The position numbers and the translations under genes were made by a program. From positions 682,001 to 746,000 of the forward strand of contig NZ_JDTH01000001.1 of the NCBI RefSeq assembly GCF_000710615.1: 64,000 nucleotides of DNA, read 5' to 3'. The notes below the pieces were generated by a model. That model was not told where the DNA came from, searched no databases, and saw only the letters and a list, made by a program, of their open reading frames with translations. How positions within the stretch are numbered: position 1 is the stretch's first letter; the number at the start of each line of letters is the position of its first letter. Below are positions 1 to 8,309 of the stretch, one piece after another. This stretch comes from Haladaptatus cibarius D43. Lineage in GTDB: Archaea; Halobacteriota; Halobacteria; Halobacteriales; Haladaptataceae.

Positions 1-119
1 AAACCCGACTCGCCGTCGAAATTCAGAAGATTCGGGACGCGAACCACTCCCGCGAAATCAAACCCTACGACATCACCGACGAAGGAATCAGCGTGTATCA
101 GCAGGCGAATCTATTCTAA
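1..119 (+). CDS. C-terminus of a KaiC/RAD55-type RecA-like ATPase (5' end outside window)
   Basis: The reading frame is open from the window edge (first full codon at 3) to TAA at 117-119. It gives about 38 residues that include EIKPYDITDEGISVY. This ending (REIKPYxIxxxGIxVY) is typical of haloarchaeal KaiC/GvpD/RAD55-family ATPases, whose last strand carries this motif. The ATP-binding part lies outside the window, so activity cannot be judged. A strong hairpin follows 24 bp after the stop. The family call is fairly safe; a specific role is not possible. Confidence 0.7.
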   Translation, partial: TRLAVEIQKIRDANHSREIKPYDITDEGISVYQQANLF

Positions 120-142
120 ACGACCTTTTACGACGGTCGAGA

Positions 143-175
143 GACGAAGCCAGCGCGATTCGCGCTGGCTTCGTC
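143..175. terminator. Perfect 15-bp hairpin downstream of the KaiC-like gene
   Basis: Positions 143-157 (GACGAAGCCAGCGCG) are the exact reverse complement of 161-175, with the 3-nt loop ATT. It sits 24 bp past the stop codon and could end the upstream transcript, but no long T-run follows, as a classical intrinsic terminator would have. It belongs to a set of very short-loop hairpins that recur in gene-free parts of this window. Confidence 0.5.
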
Positions 176-293
176 CGTCTCCCTGTAAAAGCTCGACCAA
201 AAGCACTCCTTCCTCGCTTCGTTTCACTCCGCTCGGTCGTCGGCCCGCTCACTCGTCACTGCGTTCCTCGTTCGCGGTGAGTCACTACCTCTC

Positions 294-395
294 GCGGTTG
301 TGTCGGTTGCTCGTTTCTGGTGGTTGCGTACATTCTCGCTTTCGGCGGTTGTGTCGATAGCTGACTTTGGCGGTTGCGTCGTTTGCCTATCTCTC
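294..395. repeat. Degenerate ~25-bp tandem repeat, four units
   Basis: The word GCGGTTG(T/C)GTCG or a close variant begins at 294, 320, 345 and 370, a spacing of 26, 25 and 25 bp. Each copy is followed by a pyrimidine-rich stretch ending near TTT or TCTC. The stretch between the KaiC-like gene and the universal stress gene (120-462) holds no convincing ORF: the frames here are rich in Arg and Ser and look non-coding. Function is unknown. Confidence 0.5.
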
Positions 396-462
396 CCGGC
401 GAACGACTCGCGCCGCTCGTCTTCGCCGGTCGCTGTCCAAAAAAATCGTGGTTGGATTTCGG

Positions 463-891
463 TTATCGAACTACGGTCACGGGCATCGGCGAGCGTCGAA
501 CGACGGTTTCAGCGACGCTTCCCAGAAGGATTCGGGAGACGCCGGAGCGGCCGTGACTGCCCATCACGATGTGGTCGAAATCGTTGTCCTCGGCGTAGTC
601 CACGATGACCTGCGACGGGCGTCCGACTTCCGTCGCCGTCGAGAGGGTCGCACCGTGTTCCTCCGCGGTTTCCCGCGCCTCCGTGAACAGTGCCTCCGCG
701 CGCGTTTTCGAATCTTCGTACCACTCCTCGGAATAGCCGGGCATCCCGACCGTCGAACTGTACCCCACGTCGATGGGGTCGATGACGTTGATGACGGTAG
801 TTTCGGCGTCCGGAAACTCCCGCAGTACGTAGTCGAGTGCTTTCGTGGACTGCTCTGACCCGTCGATTGGAACGAGAATCCGCTTTCCCAT
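463..891 (-). CDS. UspA-family universal stress protein
   Basis: A 142-aa single Usp domain, the usual length. It opens with GKRILVPIDGSEQS, the first strand and nucleotide-binding Asp region. It ends with GSHGRSGVSRILLGSVAE, the G-x2-G-x9-G-S ATP-binding motif, so it is probably an ATP-binding Usp. The start at 891 is preferred because the domain begins at residue 1 and an A/T-rich box (about 917-925) lies about 30 bp upstream, fitting a leaderless start. An in-frame ATG at 918 would add nine residues. It is divergent from the next gene. Such proteins are cytosolic stress-response factors whose target cannot be read from sequence. Confidence 0.9.
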   Translation of the reverse strand: MGKRILVPIDGSEQSTKALDYVLREFPDAETTVINVIDPIDVGYSSTVGMPGYSEEWYEDSKTRAEALFTEARETAEEHGATLSTATEVGRPSQVIVDYAEDNDFDHIVMGSHGRSGVSRILLGSVAETVVRRSPMPVTVVR

Positions 892-966
892 GCGACTATC
901 CACGAGTGGCGTTGTCATAGTATTTCACCCGTGGGAGGGCTTCACGACACAATCACAACCCGAGTG

Positions 967-976
967 TTTTTATCTT
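967..976 (+). promoter_or_regulatory. TATA-like box for the CHAT-unit operon
   Basis: TTTTTATCTT lies 24-33 bp upstream of the ATG at 1000, the spacing expected for a leaderless or nearly leaderless haloarchaeal transcript. Confidence 0.5.
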
Positions 977-999
977 ATTACTATCATCAGTAGGGTAAA

Positions 1000-1704
1000 A
1001 TGGGGCTCGACGGTATCGAGTTTCGCGGCGACGAAAGCGTCCCCGGATTCTCGAATCTGCTCGCGGAACTCAAAACAGGCGGATGCAACCTCCTCATCAC
1101 TGGACCGGTGTCAGAACGTGTCAGTGCGCGAGCGACGCGAACGCTTCTTGGCGACCCTGCAGCCGACCGCAAACGGATTGTGGCGCTGACCGATTCGACG
1201 ACGCGACGCGTCGAACCGTGTCTGCCGACCGGAGTTCGACTCGACAGCTCCAACGTCTGGGTCATCGACCAGCGAAACGGCGAGCGGTCGATACCGACCA
1301 GCGCCAGCGTTGCAGACGTCGAACTTCCGTCTCGACGGGATGGCCAAAACGAACTGTGGAATCTCGCCGAGGAAATCGTTCTCGCAATCGGTTTTTTCGA
1401 CACGACGACGGGCGGACTGGAACCGGCCGGACTCCGTCTGTCGGTCGATTCGTTGAGTTTTCTGGCCGAACAGCACTCCCGCACGGAGTTCGAGTGTTTC
1501 TTACGGATGCTCACCGCGATTATTCGGGGCGTGCGAGCAATGGGCCACTACCACCTGCCGATAGCGGACGACGACCCGCTCGTGACGGAACTGTCGCCCC
1601 TGTTCGACGCGCGTATCGAACTCCGCCAACGTGATGGATTGGTGCCGGAACAACGATGGCACGTGCCTGCATACGAACGAAGTACCAACTGGGTACGACT
1701 CTGA
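1000..1704 (+). CDS. RecA/KaiC-like protein without a P-loop, partner of CHAT protease (DUF7504-like)
   Basis: A 234-aa protein. The N-terminal strand reads NLLITGPVSE where a KaiC/RAD55 ATPase would have GxxGxGK(S/T), so the Walker A lysine is absent. The middle LRLSVDSLSFLAEQ matches the RAD55-type Walker B strand (xVVDSLSxLL). The segment FLRMLTAIIRGVRAMGHYHLPI and the following D-x8-DARIELR look like the last RecA-fold elements. It therefore appears to be a non-ATPase RecA fold. I recall such haloarchaeal proteins being catalogued as DUF7504; the number is from memory. The stop is 4 bp before the CHAT gene's ATG, so the two are almost certainly co-translated. It may be an adaptor or sensor for the protease. 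Confidence 0.7.
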   Translation: MGLDGIEFRGDESVPGFSNLLAELKTGGCNLLITGPVSERVSARATRTLLGDPAADRKRIVALTDSTTRRVEPCLPTGVRLDSSNVWVIDQRNGERSIPTSASVADVELPSRRDGQNELWNLAEEIVLAIGFFDTTTGGLEPAGLRLSVDSLSFLAEQHSRTEFECFLRMLTAIIRGVRAMGHYHLPIADDDPLVTELSPLFDARIELRQRDGLVPEQRWHVPAYERSTNWVRL

Positions 1705-1708
1705 GACG

Positions 1709-3781
1709 ATGCAACCAGCATTCGAACCACCACCGAACCGACCGGGATTGCTCATCAACGACCCCATCGAGAGCGTCAGGTTCGCTCTGTACACGCCCGA
1801 CCAGTCGCCGCTTTGCCCTGCCGACCCGGAGGGGTTTCATTTTCCGGTCGATGCCGCCGTCGAATTTGAAACCAAGAAAATAGAAATTCCGAGGCTGACG
1901 GGGGTGTACGTCCGAACACAGGACGGCGACCTCACGGCGAGCTACAGCGTCACGGACGACGGCACGACGGTTTCGGCTGGTGCGTACAACCTCGAACTCA
2001 ACACGGCACCAATGAAGCTGTATCTCGCCGTCGAAAGTGGGGTGTGCATCGAAAAACGAAACCAATCGGTCGTCCTCGACTTTGACGAACGGGTTCCGGT
2101 TCGAGTCGGCGCGCGCTCGTTTCACGAACAACCGGCGGGAACCATCACGGTTACGGACGACATCGAGGATTCGATGCGGGCGATTTCTCTGTTCGGGTCG
2201 GCGCTGAAAACGACGAGTCCGGAACGCTCGTTTCCGACCCTGCGGGGACATCCGCCACTCATCGAACGAGGTGACGAATTTTCAGTTCCTGACGGTATCG
2301 AGCGTCCCGAGACGGGCGTTTCACTCGTCGTGCCACGAGAGCGCGCCGCCGTCTATACGGCGACGCCGCTCGCGTACTACCTCGGTGCGGAAGTCGTTCC
2401 GGGGGAGTCGCCACGCCTCACCGCAAGCGGATTCGAACGGTCGCTTGCGAGTTCCGATAGCTTCGGCAACACGGTCGCAAACACGCTCCAGCAGGTGTTT
2501 TTCCTCGACTGTCTCGTCCGAACGGAGGGCTACTACCGAGTCGATTTACACGAGCGCCAGCAGGTAGAGCCGTTGGTCGATTTGAATTTCGCCGCGCTCT
2601 ACGATGCATCGCTCGCGGAGCGACTGGCGGCGTATCTCTCAGTACCGTTCGAGACGCTCGAACCGCACCTTCCGGACTGGCATCTCACGACGGACGTGAT
2701 GCCGACGGCGAATAACACCGAGAGTCTTCCGTTCGTGGCGAACGACCTGTCACTGGTTCGGTGTCCGCCGAAACCGGCCACGCGGACGGTTCGGTCACAG
2801 CCCAAACCGCTGACGGAGTTCTATCGAGCCGACTTCGTTCGGAGTACCGGCGACACCGCGTCGGTGAACGACATCGTGCAACCCGACCCCTCGAACTCGG
2901 TCGAACACGCGTGGATAGGGGACGGTTACCCGCTCGGAAGCAACAAGACGACCGTCGAATCCTGTCGCCGTCGAATCGAAGGAACAGCGCCGGACGATTC
3001 GAACATCGAGATTCACGTCGTCTGTAACGACGAGCGAATGAAAGAGGAGGGCGTCGTCAACGAGTTCTACGGCTTCCGCGACCTGCTTGAGTTCGACGTG
3101 GGCATCTCCTACGATTTGACGACGGACGAACTCGCGGAACTGTTCGCCCGTCCCCTCGATTTCGTCCACTACATCGGCCACGTCGATGACCAAGGGATGC
3201 AGTGTTCCGACGGCTATCTCGACGTTAGAACGCTCGATGTGGTTCGCACGAAGGCGTTTTTGCTCAACGCCTGTCGCTCGTACGAGCAGGGCATGGCGCT
3301 GGTCGAGAAGGGAAGCCGGGGCGGCGTCGTCACGCTGTCGGAAATTGCGAACGTCAGTGCGACGAAAGTCGGACGGGCGCTCGCTCGTCTGCTCAACATC
3401 GGATTTTCGCTCCGAACTGGACTCGAAATAGCGAAAAACGAGATTTTGACCGGCTACCGGTACATCACGGTCGGAGACGGTGGACTGGCGCTGGTGCAGT
3501 GTGAAAGCGGGTGTCCGATGCACCTCCGAGTGGGGCGCGAGAGTGAGGATTCCTTCGAAGTCGATATTATGGTGTATCCCTCGCAAATCCGTCGTATTGG
3601 GGCTTTATTTCGACCCCATCTCAACGACGAGGATACGCAGTACCTCAACTCGGGAGTGCTCGACAGTTGGGTCGTGTCCGAAGCGGAACTCGATGAGTAT
3701 CTCAACTGTGGCGTGTTGCCGGTCACCTTCGCAAACGAACTGTATTGGAGCGACGAAATAACTGCGGCTGACCTCCGTTAG
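1709..3781 (+). CDS. CHAT-domain (caspase/separase-like) cysteine protease
   Basis: A 690-aa protein. The C-terminal third holds the two signatures of the CHAT fold: FVHYIGH (residues 485-491, catalytic His probably 491) and LLNACRSYEQG with Cys522. SRGGVVTLSEI follows, then a helix and strand (ALARLLNIGFSLRTGLEIA). The roughly 480-residue N-terminal half is not recognisable; it has several beta-rich segments and may sense or bind a partner. CHAT proteases cut proteins, often in immunity or cell-death pathways. An upstream in-frame ATG at 1631 would overlap the previous gene by 74 bp; the ATG at 1709 gives a tight 4-bp gap and is preferred. The last 4 bases overlap the end of the convergent 44-aa gene. 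Family call strong; substrate unknown. Confidence 0.85.
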   Translation: MQPAFEPPPNRPGLLINDPIESVRFALYTPDQSPLCPADPEGFHFPVDAAVEFETKKIEIPRLTGVYVRTQDGDLTASYSVTDDGTTVSAGAYNLELNTAPMKLYLAVESGVCIEKRNQSVVLDFDERVPVRVGARSFHEQPAGTITVTDDIEDSMRAISLFGSALKTTSPERSFPTLRGHPPLIERGDEFSVPDGIERPETGVSLVVPRERAAVYTATPLAYYLGAEVVPGESPRLTASGFERSLASSDSFGNTVANTLQQVFFLDCLVRTEGYYRVDLHERQQVEPLVDLNFAALYDASLAERLAAYLSVPFETLEPHLPDWHLTTDVMPTANNTESLPFVANDLSLVRCPPKPATRTVRSQPKPLTEFYRADFVRSTGDTASVNDIVQPDPSNSVEHAWIGDGYPLGSNKTTVESCRRRIEGTAPDDSNIEIHVVCNDERMKEEGVVNEFYGFRDLLEFDVGISYDLTTDELAELFARPLDFVHYIGHVDDQGMQCSDGYLDVRTLDVVRTKAFLLNACRSYEQGMALVEKGSRGGVVTLSEIANVSATKVGRALARLLNIGFSLRTGLEIAKNEILTGYRYITVGDGGLALVQCESGCPMHLRVGRESEDSFEVDIMVYPSQIRRIGALFRPHLNDEDTQYLNSGVLDSWVVSEAELDEYLNCGVLPVTFANELYWSDEITAADLR

Positions 3782-3912
3782 GGGCCGTTCGTCGAGTCAC
3801 CACAGCACGCGAGAACTGTTCCGGCCTGCATCAACAGCAGACTCGCCGAGAACAGGACGCCTATCATTCGTGGATGCGATTCGAGATATTCCGTCAGTGC
3901 CGTTTGGTTCAT
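3778..3912 (-). CDS. 44-aa membrane peptide (DUF7503-like), convergent with the CHAT gene
   Basis: ATG at 3912 to TAA at 3778-3780 encodes 44 residues: a short polar start (MNQTALTEYLESHPRMIG), one hydrophobic helix (VLFSASLLLMQAGTVLA) and a short tail with a CC pair and GDSTNGP. The TEYLxxHPRMIGxLF...QAG pattern is one I recall from a conserved haloarchaeal small-protein family (DUF7503 from memory). The stop codons of this gene and the CHAT gene overlap tail to tail. The upstream 160 bp are very AT-rich and probably carry its promoter. It may be a membrane anchor, a signal peptide for the CHAT unit or a toxin-like effector; no function is established by sequence. Confidence 0.7.
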   Translation of the reverse strand: MNQTALTEYLESHPRMIGVLFSASLLLMQAGTVLACCGDSTNGP

Positions 3913-4076
3913 AGTACATCAAATATTATTTGTTACTATAGCTTCAATTTATCTAAATAATACAAATACGAAACAAATTGCAGCAACGAGTTCACGAGTA
4001 AAGAAAGTGGTACTGCGCTGTGATAACTACTAGCAGGAGTTGGTTAAAACCGAGAACATATCTGTACGTCGATTGC
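3913..4076. promoter_or_regulatory. AT-rich intergenic region upstream of the 44-aa peptide gene
   Basis: These 164 bp contain a run of A/T words (around 3915-3975, such as ATATTATTTG and TTTATCTAAATAATAC), much richer in A/T than neighbouring genes. They lie upstream of the peptide gene at 3912 and downstream of HerA. I see no gene here. The richness in TATA-like words makes one best box hard to pick. Confidence 0.35.
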
Positions 4077-5915
4077 TCAATCCCGTCCGTGGCGGGTGAC
4101 GCATTTTGGAAGGCCGATGAGTTCGACCGGTTCCGAGTTGTCCGGGGAGTAAACGACCATCTGGCCTTTCTCCATGTACGGCACCCTCTTCTCCAAGTTC
4201 GGCGGAATGTTCACGCTCTTGATTGCGTCCTCGTCGCCCAGATTCAACACCACGGTCGTGTTGATTTGCTTGAACACCGAATCCGCGATGTCCTGTGGGT
4301 CTTGCGTGATGAGGAACAGGCCGAGTCGTTCTTTCCGTCCCTGTTTCGCTGCGTCGGTGAACTTCCCGATGACCTTCTGGGCCTGCACGCTTTCGGCATC
4401 CGAGAGGAAGTTGTGGGCTTCGTCCATCCCGACGACCAACGGCGTTTCCTTGATTGCCGGGTGGTCTGGCGAGTTCGACAGCTTTTCATCGACCAGCAGA
4501 CTCGACACCGCGAGGACGACCATCTCCTTCGCCCGACTCGTCGGCAGGTGGTACGTCGGAACCACCGACAACCGCCCCGAGCGAACGAATCGCGGGACGA
4601 GGTCGGTAATCGGTTCGGCCGACTGGTCGAACACACTGCTCGGAACCGACCGAACGCGACGTTTGACTGCGTCGAACGTCGCCTCGTGAACCCTGCCGCT
4701 TTCGTCCAACTCCTCGCGCAGCGCCGGATCGTCCAGATAGGAGAGAAACTCCTGATAGGTTCCGTCGTCTCCCCGGCTGCGGAAAAATCGCTTGAGAAGG
4801 TAGGTGAGCGCCCCATACTGGTTGTCGTTGAGTTTCGCACCCGCAACGAGCCACGGGTTGTCGCCGACCATCGAGAACGGAATCGTGAACTCGATCTGCT
4901 CCGCGTTGTGGTGACTGGCGGAGTACGAAACGCCGCTCACCTTCGGCACGAACGCCTTCGTCTCCGTGTGTCCACCGTGGGCGACTCCCTCGCGTTCCCA
5001 CCTGCGCTCGTCTTCCGTCTCCACCTCGGGATTGTCGTCGTGCATCTGGGCGTACTCGTCCTGCGGGTCGAACTGTACGACGGCCATCCGAGCGTCACGC
5101 CCGTCCTCCATCGGATAGGTGCGCTGTTCGGAGAGGTATTGTCGAAGCATGTTCTTCGCGCCGTGGGTTTTCCCCGACCCGGTTCCGCCCGCGACGAGCG
5201 TGTGGCGGAAAACAAGTGGGTCGCCCGACTCGTAATCGTCTTTCACGCGGTAGTCGATGGTCGGCGGCTCAGCCGCGGTTCTGACTTTCTCGCCACCGAC
5301 CGAGAGGTGGCCGAGGAAGACGCCGTCTTCCGGAATCTTCAGCCCGGTTTTGATGTCGCGCTTGTCGCGGGCCTGCGTGACGACGGTTTCGGGTTTCGGA
5401 ACGCGGTCGGTCATTCGTCGCTTCAAGTCGCCGTCGTCTTCAAACAGAACAGCAATCGGCTCTAACGTCGCCATAAATTTGTAATCTGCCTCGTCTATCG
5501 GCCCGCTTCGCATGGCCCGACGCGCGTGAATTTCGGTGGCGTCGTCGCTGTGAAACTCCTGTGCATATTCGAGGGTCGTAATCCGACAGAACAGTTTCTC
5601 GCCGTCAGGATAGGGAACGAGCAGATACTTTCCGATTCGCACGTCGGCTCGATTCGGCGCGGTCACGTAGGCCCGGAGTCGCGTGTTGTCCTCGTCCTCA
5701 CCGATTGCCAACCCCTCGGACACGGCGAGGCTTCCGATTCCGTGGTCGTCGCCGACCGGGTCGAGTTCCATCTCGCTAAAATCGCCGTTGCCGGTTTTCG
5801 TTCCCGAATCGTCGGTTTTCATCCCGCTCGATTCCGTCTCTGCGGCGGACTCATCGCTCCCCGATTCGTCGCCCGAATCGAAACCCTGTTCTGAAAAATC
5901 CCCGAGTTCGCTCAT
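4077..5915 (-). CDS. herA: HerA-family DNA translocase/ATPase
   Basis: A 612-aa protein with an acidic, low-complexity start (about 60 residues) and then a HerA/DUF87 core. Walker A is GGTGSGKT near residues 243-250 and Walker B is VVGMDEAHNF near 495-504. A RecA-type region LITQDPQDI comes before the C-terminal sensor region. HerA forms a hexameric pump that works with the NurA nuclease to resect DNA ends for homologous recombination in archaea. The nurA gene lies about 0.6 kb upstream on the same strand, separated by one opposite-strand gene. The extended acidic N-terminus probably reflects salt adaptation. Other FtsK/HerA ATPases are possible, but the NurA neighbour supports this call. Confidence 0.85.
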   Translation of the reverse strand: MSELGDFSEQGFDSGDESGSDESAAETESSGMKTDDSGTKTGNGDFSEMELDPVGDDHGIGSLAVSEGLAIGEDEDNTRLRAYVTAPNRADVRIGKYLLVPYPDGEKLFCRITTLEYAQEFHSDDATEIHARRAMRSGPIDEADYKFMATLEPIAVLFEDDGDLKRRMTDRVPKPETVVTQARDKRDIKTGLKIPEDGVFLGHLSVGGEKVRTAAEPPTIDYRVKDDYESGDPLVFRHTLVAGGTGSGKTHGAKNMLRQYLSEQRTYPMEDGRDARMAVVQFDPQDEYAQMHDDNPEVETEDERRWEREGVAHGGHTETKAFVPKVSGVSYSASHHNAEQIEFTIPFSMVGDNPWLVAGAKLNDNQYGALTYLLKRFFRSRGDDGTYQEFLSYLDDPALREELDESGRVHEATFDAVKRRVRSVPSSVFDQSAEPITDLVPRFVRSGRLSVVPTYHLPTSRAKEMVVLAVSSLLVDEKLSNSPDHPAIKETPLVVGMDEAHNFLSDAESVQAQKVIGKFTDAAKQGRKERLGLFLITQDPQDIADSVFKQINTTVVLNLGDEDAIKSVNIPPNLEKRVPYMEKGQMVVYSPDNSEPVELIGLPKCVTRHGRD

Positions 5916-6173
5916 GGGCCTGTCATCTCAAGCGTGCGTAAAACGTGTTTCGCACGTCGCTTTCGAGACGCCCGAAATTCGACACCTGACTATTCGATTC
6001 GTTCCGAGAGGACGGAAACGAGTTTCCAACCGAGGACGTTACCGAGCGTCGACTGCATCGGCTGAGATATACGAAATACGGTATCTGTCTCCATCGTTCG
6101 GGCCATCGAAACAAGCCATCGTACCCCGACTTCCTCCCCATGACTTTGTTTGTCATACCCGTTCTCCCGCGTT

Positions 6174-6183
6174 CCTTTTATGT
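6174..6183 (+). promoter_or_regulatory. TATA-like box before the 111-aa gene
   Basis: CCTTTTATGT lies 22-31 bp upstream of the ATG at 6205, consistent with a leaderless start and with choosing this ATG rather than the long upstream frame. The rest of 5916-6204 holds no gene I can support. Confidence 0.45.
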
Positions 6184-6204
6184 TCACACGTCGTATTTCA
6201 GCCT

Positions 6205-6540
6205 ATGTTACTCGTTCGCGGTGAAGCAGGGGGAACCACCCTCACCGGGTCGTTGTACGAACGCGGCGAGCGCGCTCCCACGTTCAAGGGTGCACCGGAC
6301 GAAGACGCCCCCTACGTGTGGGTGTGCGACGAGTTCTATCAGGTCGAAAGCGGCGGCACCGCGCAAGTAGTCTCCGGAAAGGAGGTTCACGTCGCCTTCG
6401 AGACGCCGATGCCCCGTGGATTCGACACCCGCGAGCAGGCGATAGACGCCGCAGAAGAGCACATCAGAACGCAGTTCGCCCGCATCGGCGTCGAGATGGA
6501 CGACGTAGAGATTTCCGTCGAAAAGAACGACCCTCAGTAG
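6205..6540 (+). CDS. Conserved haloarchaeal small protein (DUF7113-like)
   Basis: A 111-aa soluble acidic protein with LLVRGEAGGTTLTGSLYERG at the start, then a DEDAPYVWVCDEFYQVESGG segment and a helix-rich C-terminus. I recall this sequence type as a haloarchaea-only family (DUF7113 from memory); no catalytic motif is visible. It lies between herA and nurA on the opposite strand, and its last 7 bases overlap the end of nurA. That position suggests, without proving, a link to DNA repair. Confidence 0.75.
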   Translation: MLLVRGEAGGTTLTGSLYERGERAPTFKGAPDEDAPYVWVCDEFYQVESGGTAQVVSGKEVHVAFETPMPRGFDTREQAIDAAEEHIRTQFARIGVEMDDVEISVEKNDPQ

Positions 6541-7787
6541 TTTCGGCCCCAGCGAACCGCGTTGTAGTTCGCATCCAACTCGCTGTCGAACGACCGCTCG
6601 AAACTCCGTACCAACGACCCCGTGCTCTGCTGTCCGATTTTGGCGAGCGAATCCGCTTTCGAGATGGCAACCGGCGGGCCGTTTGCGACGGCGATTTCCT
6701 TCAAAATCTGGCGCTCTATTTTTTCGCGGCAGGTTTCGTCTTCGGTGAAAATTCGCGGTGCTTCGACCTTGTACAACAAATCACGCCGCGGGTCGTAGAT
6801 GACACAAAACGTCACCTCGTACTGTTCCGGCGCGAACTCGCGTTCGACGTGGTGGTCTGCTTCCCTGCTTCCGAAAAAGGAATCAGATCCCGCTCGGGAG
6901 ACGAACCAGTTCGTCAGCGTCAAATCGTCCGTCAATCGCTCGTACTCGCCGTTCTCGTACTCTCCGCGTTCGAGAACCTGCGAGAAAAATGCCGCGTCGT
7001 GCGCCCACGGCGCGTTCACGCCGTCTTTTTTCCGAAGCGTTCGAATTATCGACTTCGCGGAGATGTTCTTGACGAATCCCGCGAGGGGAACGTCGCGCTC
7101 GGCGAACCGCTCCACCAGTCGGACGTAGTTTTGGAGGATTTTCTCAACTGCTTTGGAGTTCTCGAACAGGTCGGGAAGTACGGAACCGCGGTCTCGCCAC
7201 CGGAGGATTCCCTTGGGATACATCGGCCCGTCCAGTAAGAGGAAATCCGACACGTCATCGGCGTGGTCGAGTGCGTGGCGACTCTCGGCGCGGTACAGCG
7301 CCAGCGCGTGAACGATGTCCTCTTCGAAGTCATCGCGGCGCGGTACATGGACGATTTTGCGTTTGCTGTTCTTGGCATACGGTTTCCACTCGCTGCCGAA
7401 ATCGCGCTCTACGTCGTTCGTGTGAACCGCCTTGACGACAGTCCGCGAATCGTGCAGATCGAGGTCGGAGGGCGACGAACTCATCGCGGCGTGTGCCACG
7501 TCCACCACCAATCCGTTTTTGAACGGCAGTGGGTTGGTCGTTCCCGAGTCGAGTCCGTGCATCGTCTCGAATCGGTCGTCTTCGAGCGCGAGGTCTTGCA
7601 TGTTCGCCTGCCGTCGTTCCAGCGTTCCGAGCGGTTCCAGCACCTTCGTCCCCTCGTGATACAGCGGGTCGAGGTAGTTTTCCCAGACGTTCCGGGCGAG
7701 TTCCTGATGGTTGCGTTCTTCGCCCTCGTACTCTATCTCGTCCGCCAACGTGGCGATGCCATCGAAGTGGACGGGGTCTAAGGTCAT
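6534..7787 (-). CDS. nurA: NurA-domain 5'-3' nuclease
   Basis: A 417-aa protein. The NurA nuclease core shows HGLDSGTTNPLPF (first metal-binding Asp), a VVDVAHAAM strand and LLLDGPMYP (second acidic motif). It ends with YNAVRWGRNY. NurA is a Mn-dependent nuclease that dimerises and docks on the HerA hexamer to chew back DNA ends. The start at 7787 (TLDPVHF) is preferred; an in-frame upstream ATG at 7808 would add seven poorly conserved residues. herA lies downstream on the same strand, interrupted by the opposite-strand 111-aa gene, so the two may be transcribed separately. Confidence 0.85.
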   Translation of the reverse strand: MTLDPVHFDGIATLADEIEYEGEERNHQELARNVWENYLDPLYHEGTKVLEPLGTLERRQANMQDLALEDDRFETMHGLDSGTTNPLPFKNGLVVDVAHAAMSSSPSDLDLHDSRTVVKAVHTNDVERDFGSEWKPYAKNSKRKIVHVPRRDDFEEDIVHALALYRAESRHALDHADDVSDFLLLDGPMYPKGILRWRDRGSVLPDLFENSKAVEKILQNYVRLVERFAERDVPLAGFVKNISAKSIIRTLRKKDGVNAPWAHDAAFFSQVLERGEYENGEYERLTDDLTLTNWFVSRAGSDSFFGSREADHHVEREFAPEQYEVTFCVIYDPRRDLLYKVEAPRIFTEDETCREKIERQILKEIAVANGPPVAISKADSLAKIGQQSTGSLVRSFERSFDSELDANYNAVRWGRNY

Positions 7788-7865
7788 GCACGCCCCATCC
7801 CGTCGCACCCGGAAAAAAGGTCACCTTTCGAAACCGCGGGCAGTAGGTGTGAACTACCCGGTGAA

Positions 7866-8168
7866 CTATTCGGACTGCATCGCGCGCTCCGTTCGCTTTC
7901 GGTGAACCAGAACGCCGCGTGCGAACGAGAGTATTGCAATCCCGATACAGACGATGACGAGCGCGTTCGGAACGAAACTATCCGGAACTGTTCTCTGTGC
8001 CATGCCGAGTTCGACACCGCCAGCGGAACAGACGAAGACCCCACTGAGAACCTGGTAATTAATCCGGCCACTGGTTCGGTACTGCCAGATGAGGAACACC
8101 GCGAGAACCGACGCGATACCGAACCAGAGCGCAATCCAGAGCACGCCGGTATCGAAGGGAACTTCCAT
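7866..8168 (-). CDS. Small integral membrane protein, unknown
   Basis: A 100-aa protein with about three hydrophobic helices (VLWIALWFGIASVLAVFLIW, then a Gly/Val-rich segment, then ALVIVCIGIAILSFARGVLV) and a charged C-terminus (HRKRTERAMQ). The start at 8168 puts the first helix near the N-terminus; a longer frame to 8249 adds a non-membrane leader and is less likely. No family is recognised. It sits between nurA and the divergent gpmI. Confidence 0.65.
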   Translation of the reverse strand: MEVPFDTGVLWIALWFGIASVLAVFLIWQYRTSGRINYQVLSGVFVCSAGGVELGMAQRTVPDSFVPNALVIVCIGIAILSFARGVLVHRKRTERAMQSE

Positions 8169-8309
8169 CGTGTTTCGATTCACCGCCGAAACCAAATAGG
8201 TTGTGCAGAGAGCGATGTCGCCGTCCCCTCCCCAGAGATGTACCCGCATTTTCCCGAATATCGTCCATCGGGCGAAGGGTAATTACCCCACGGCGACGAC
8301 GGTTCGCCC

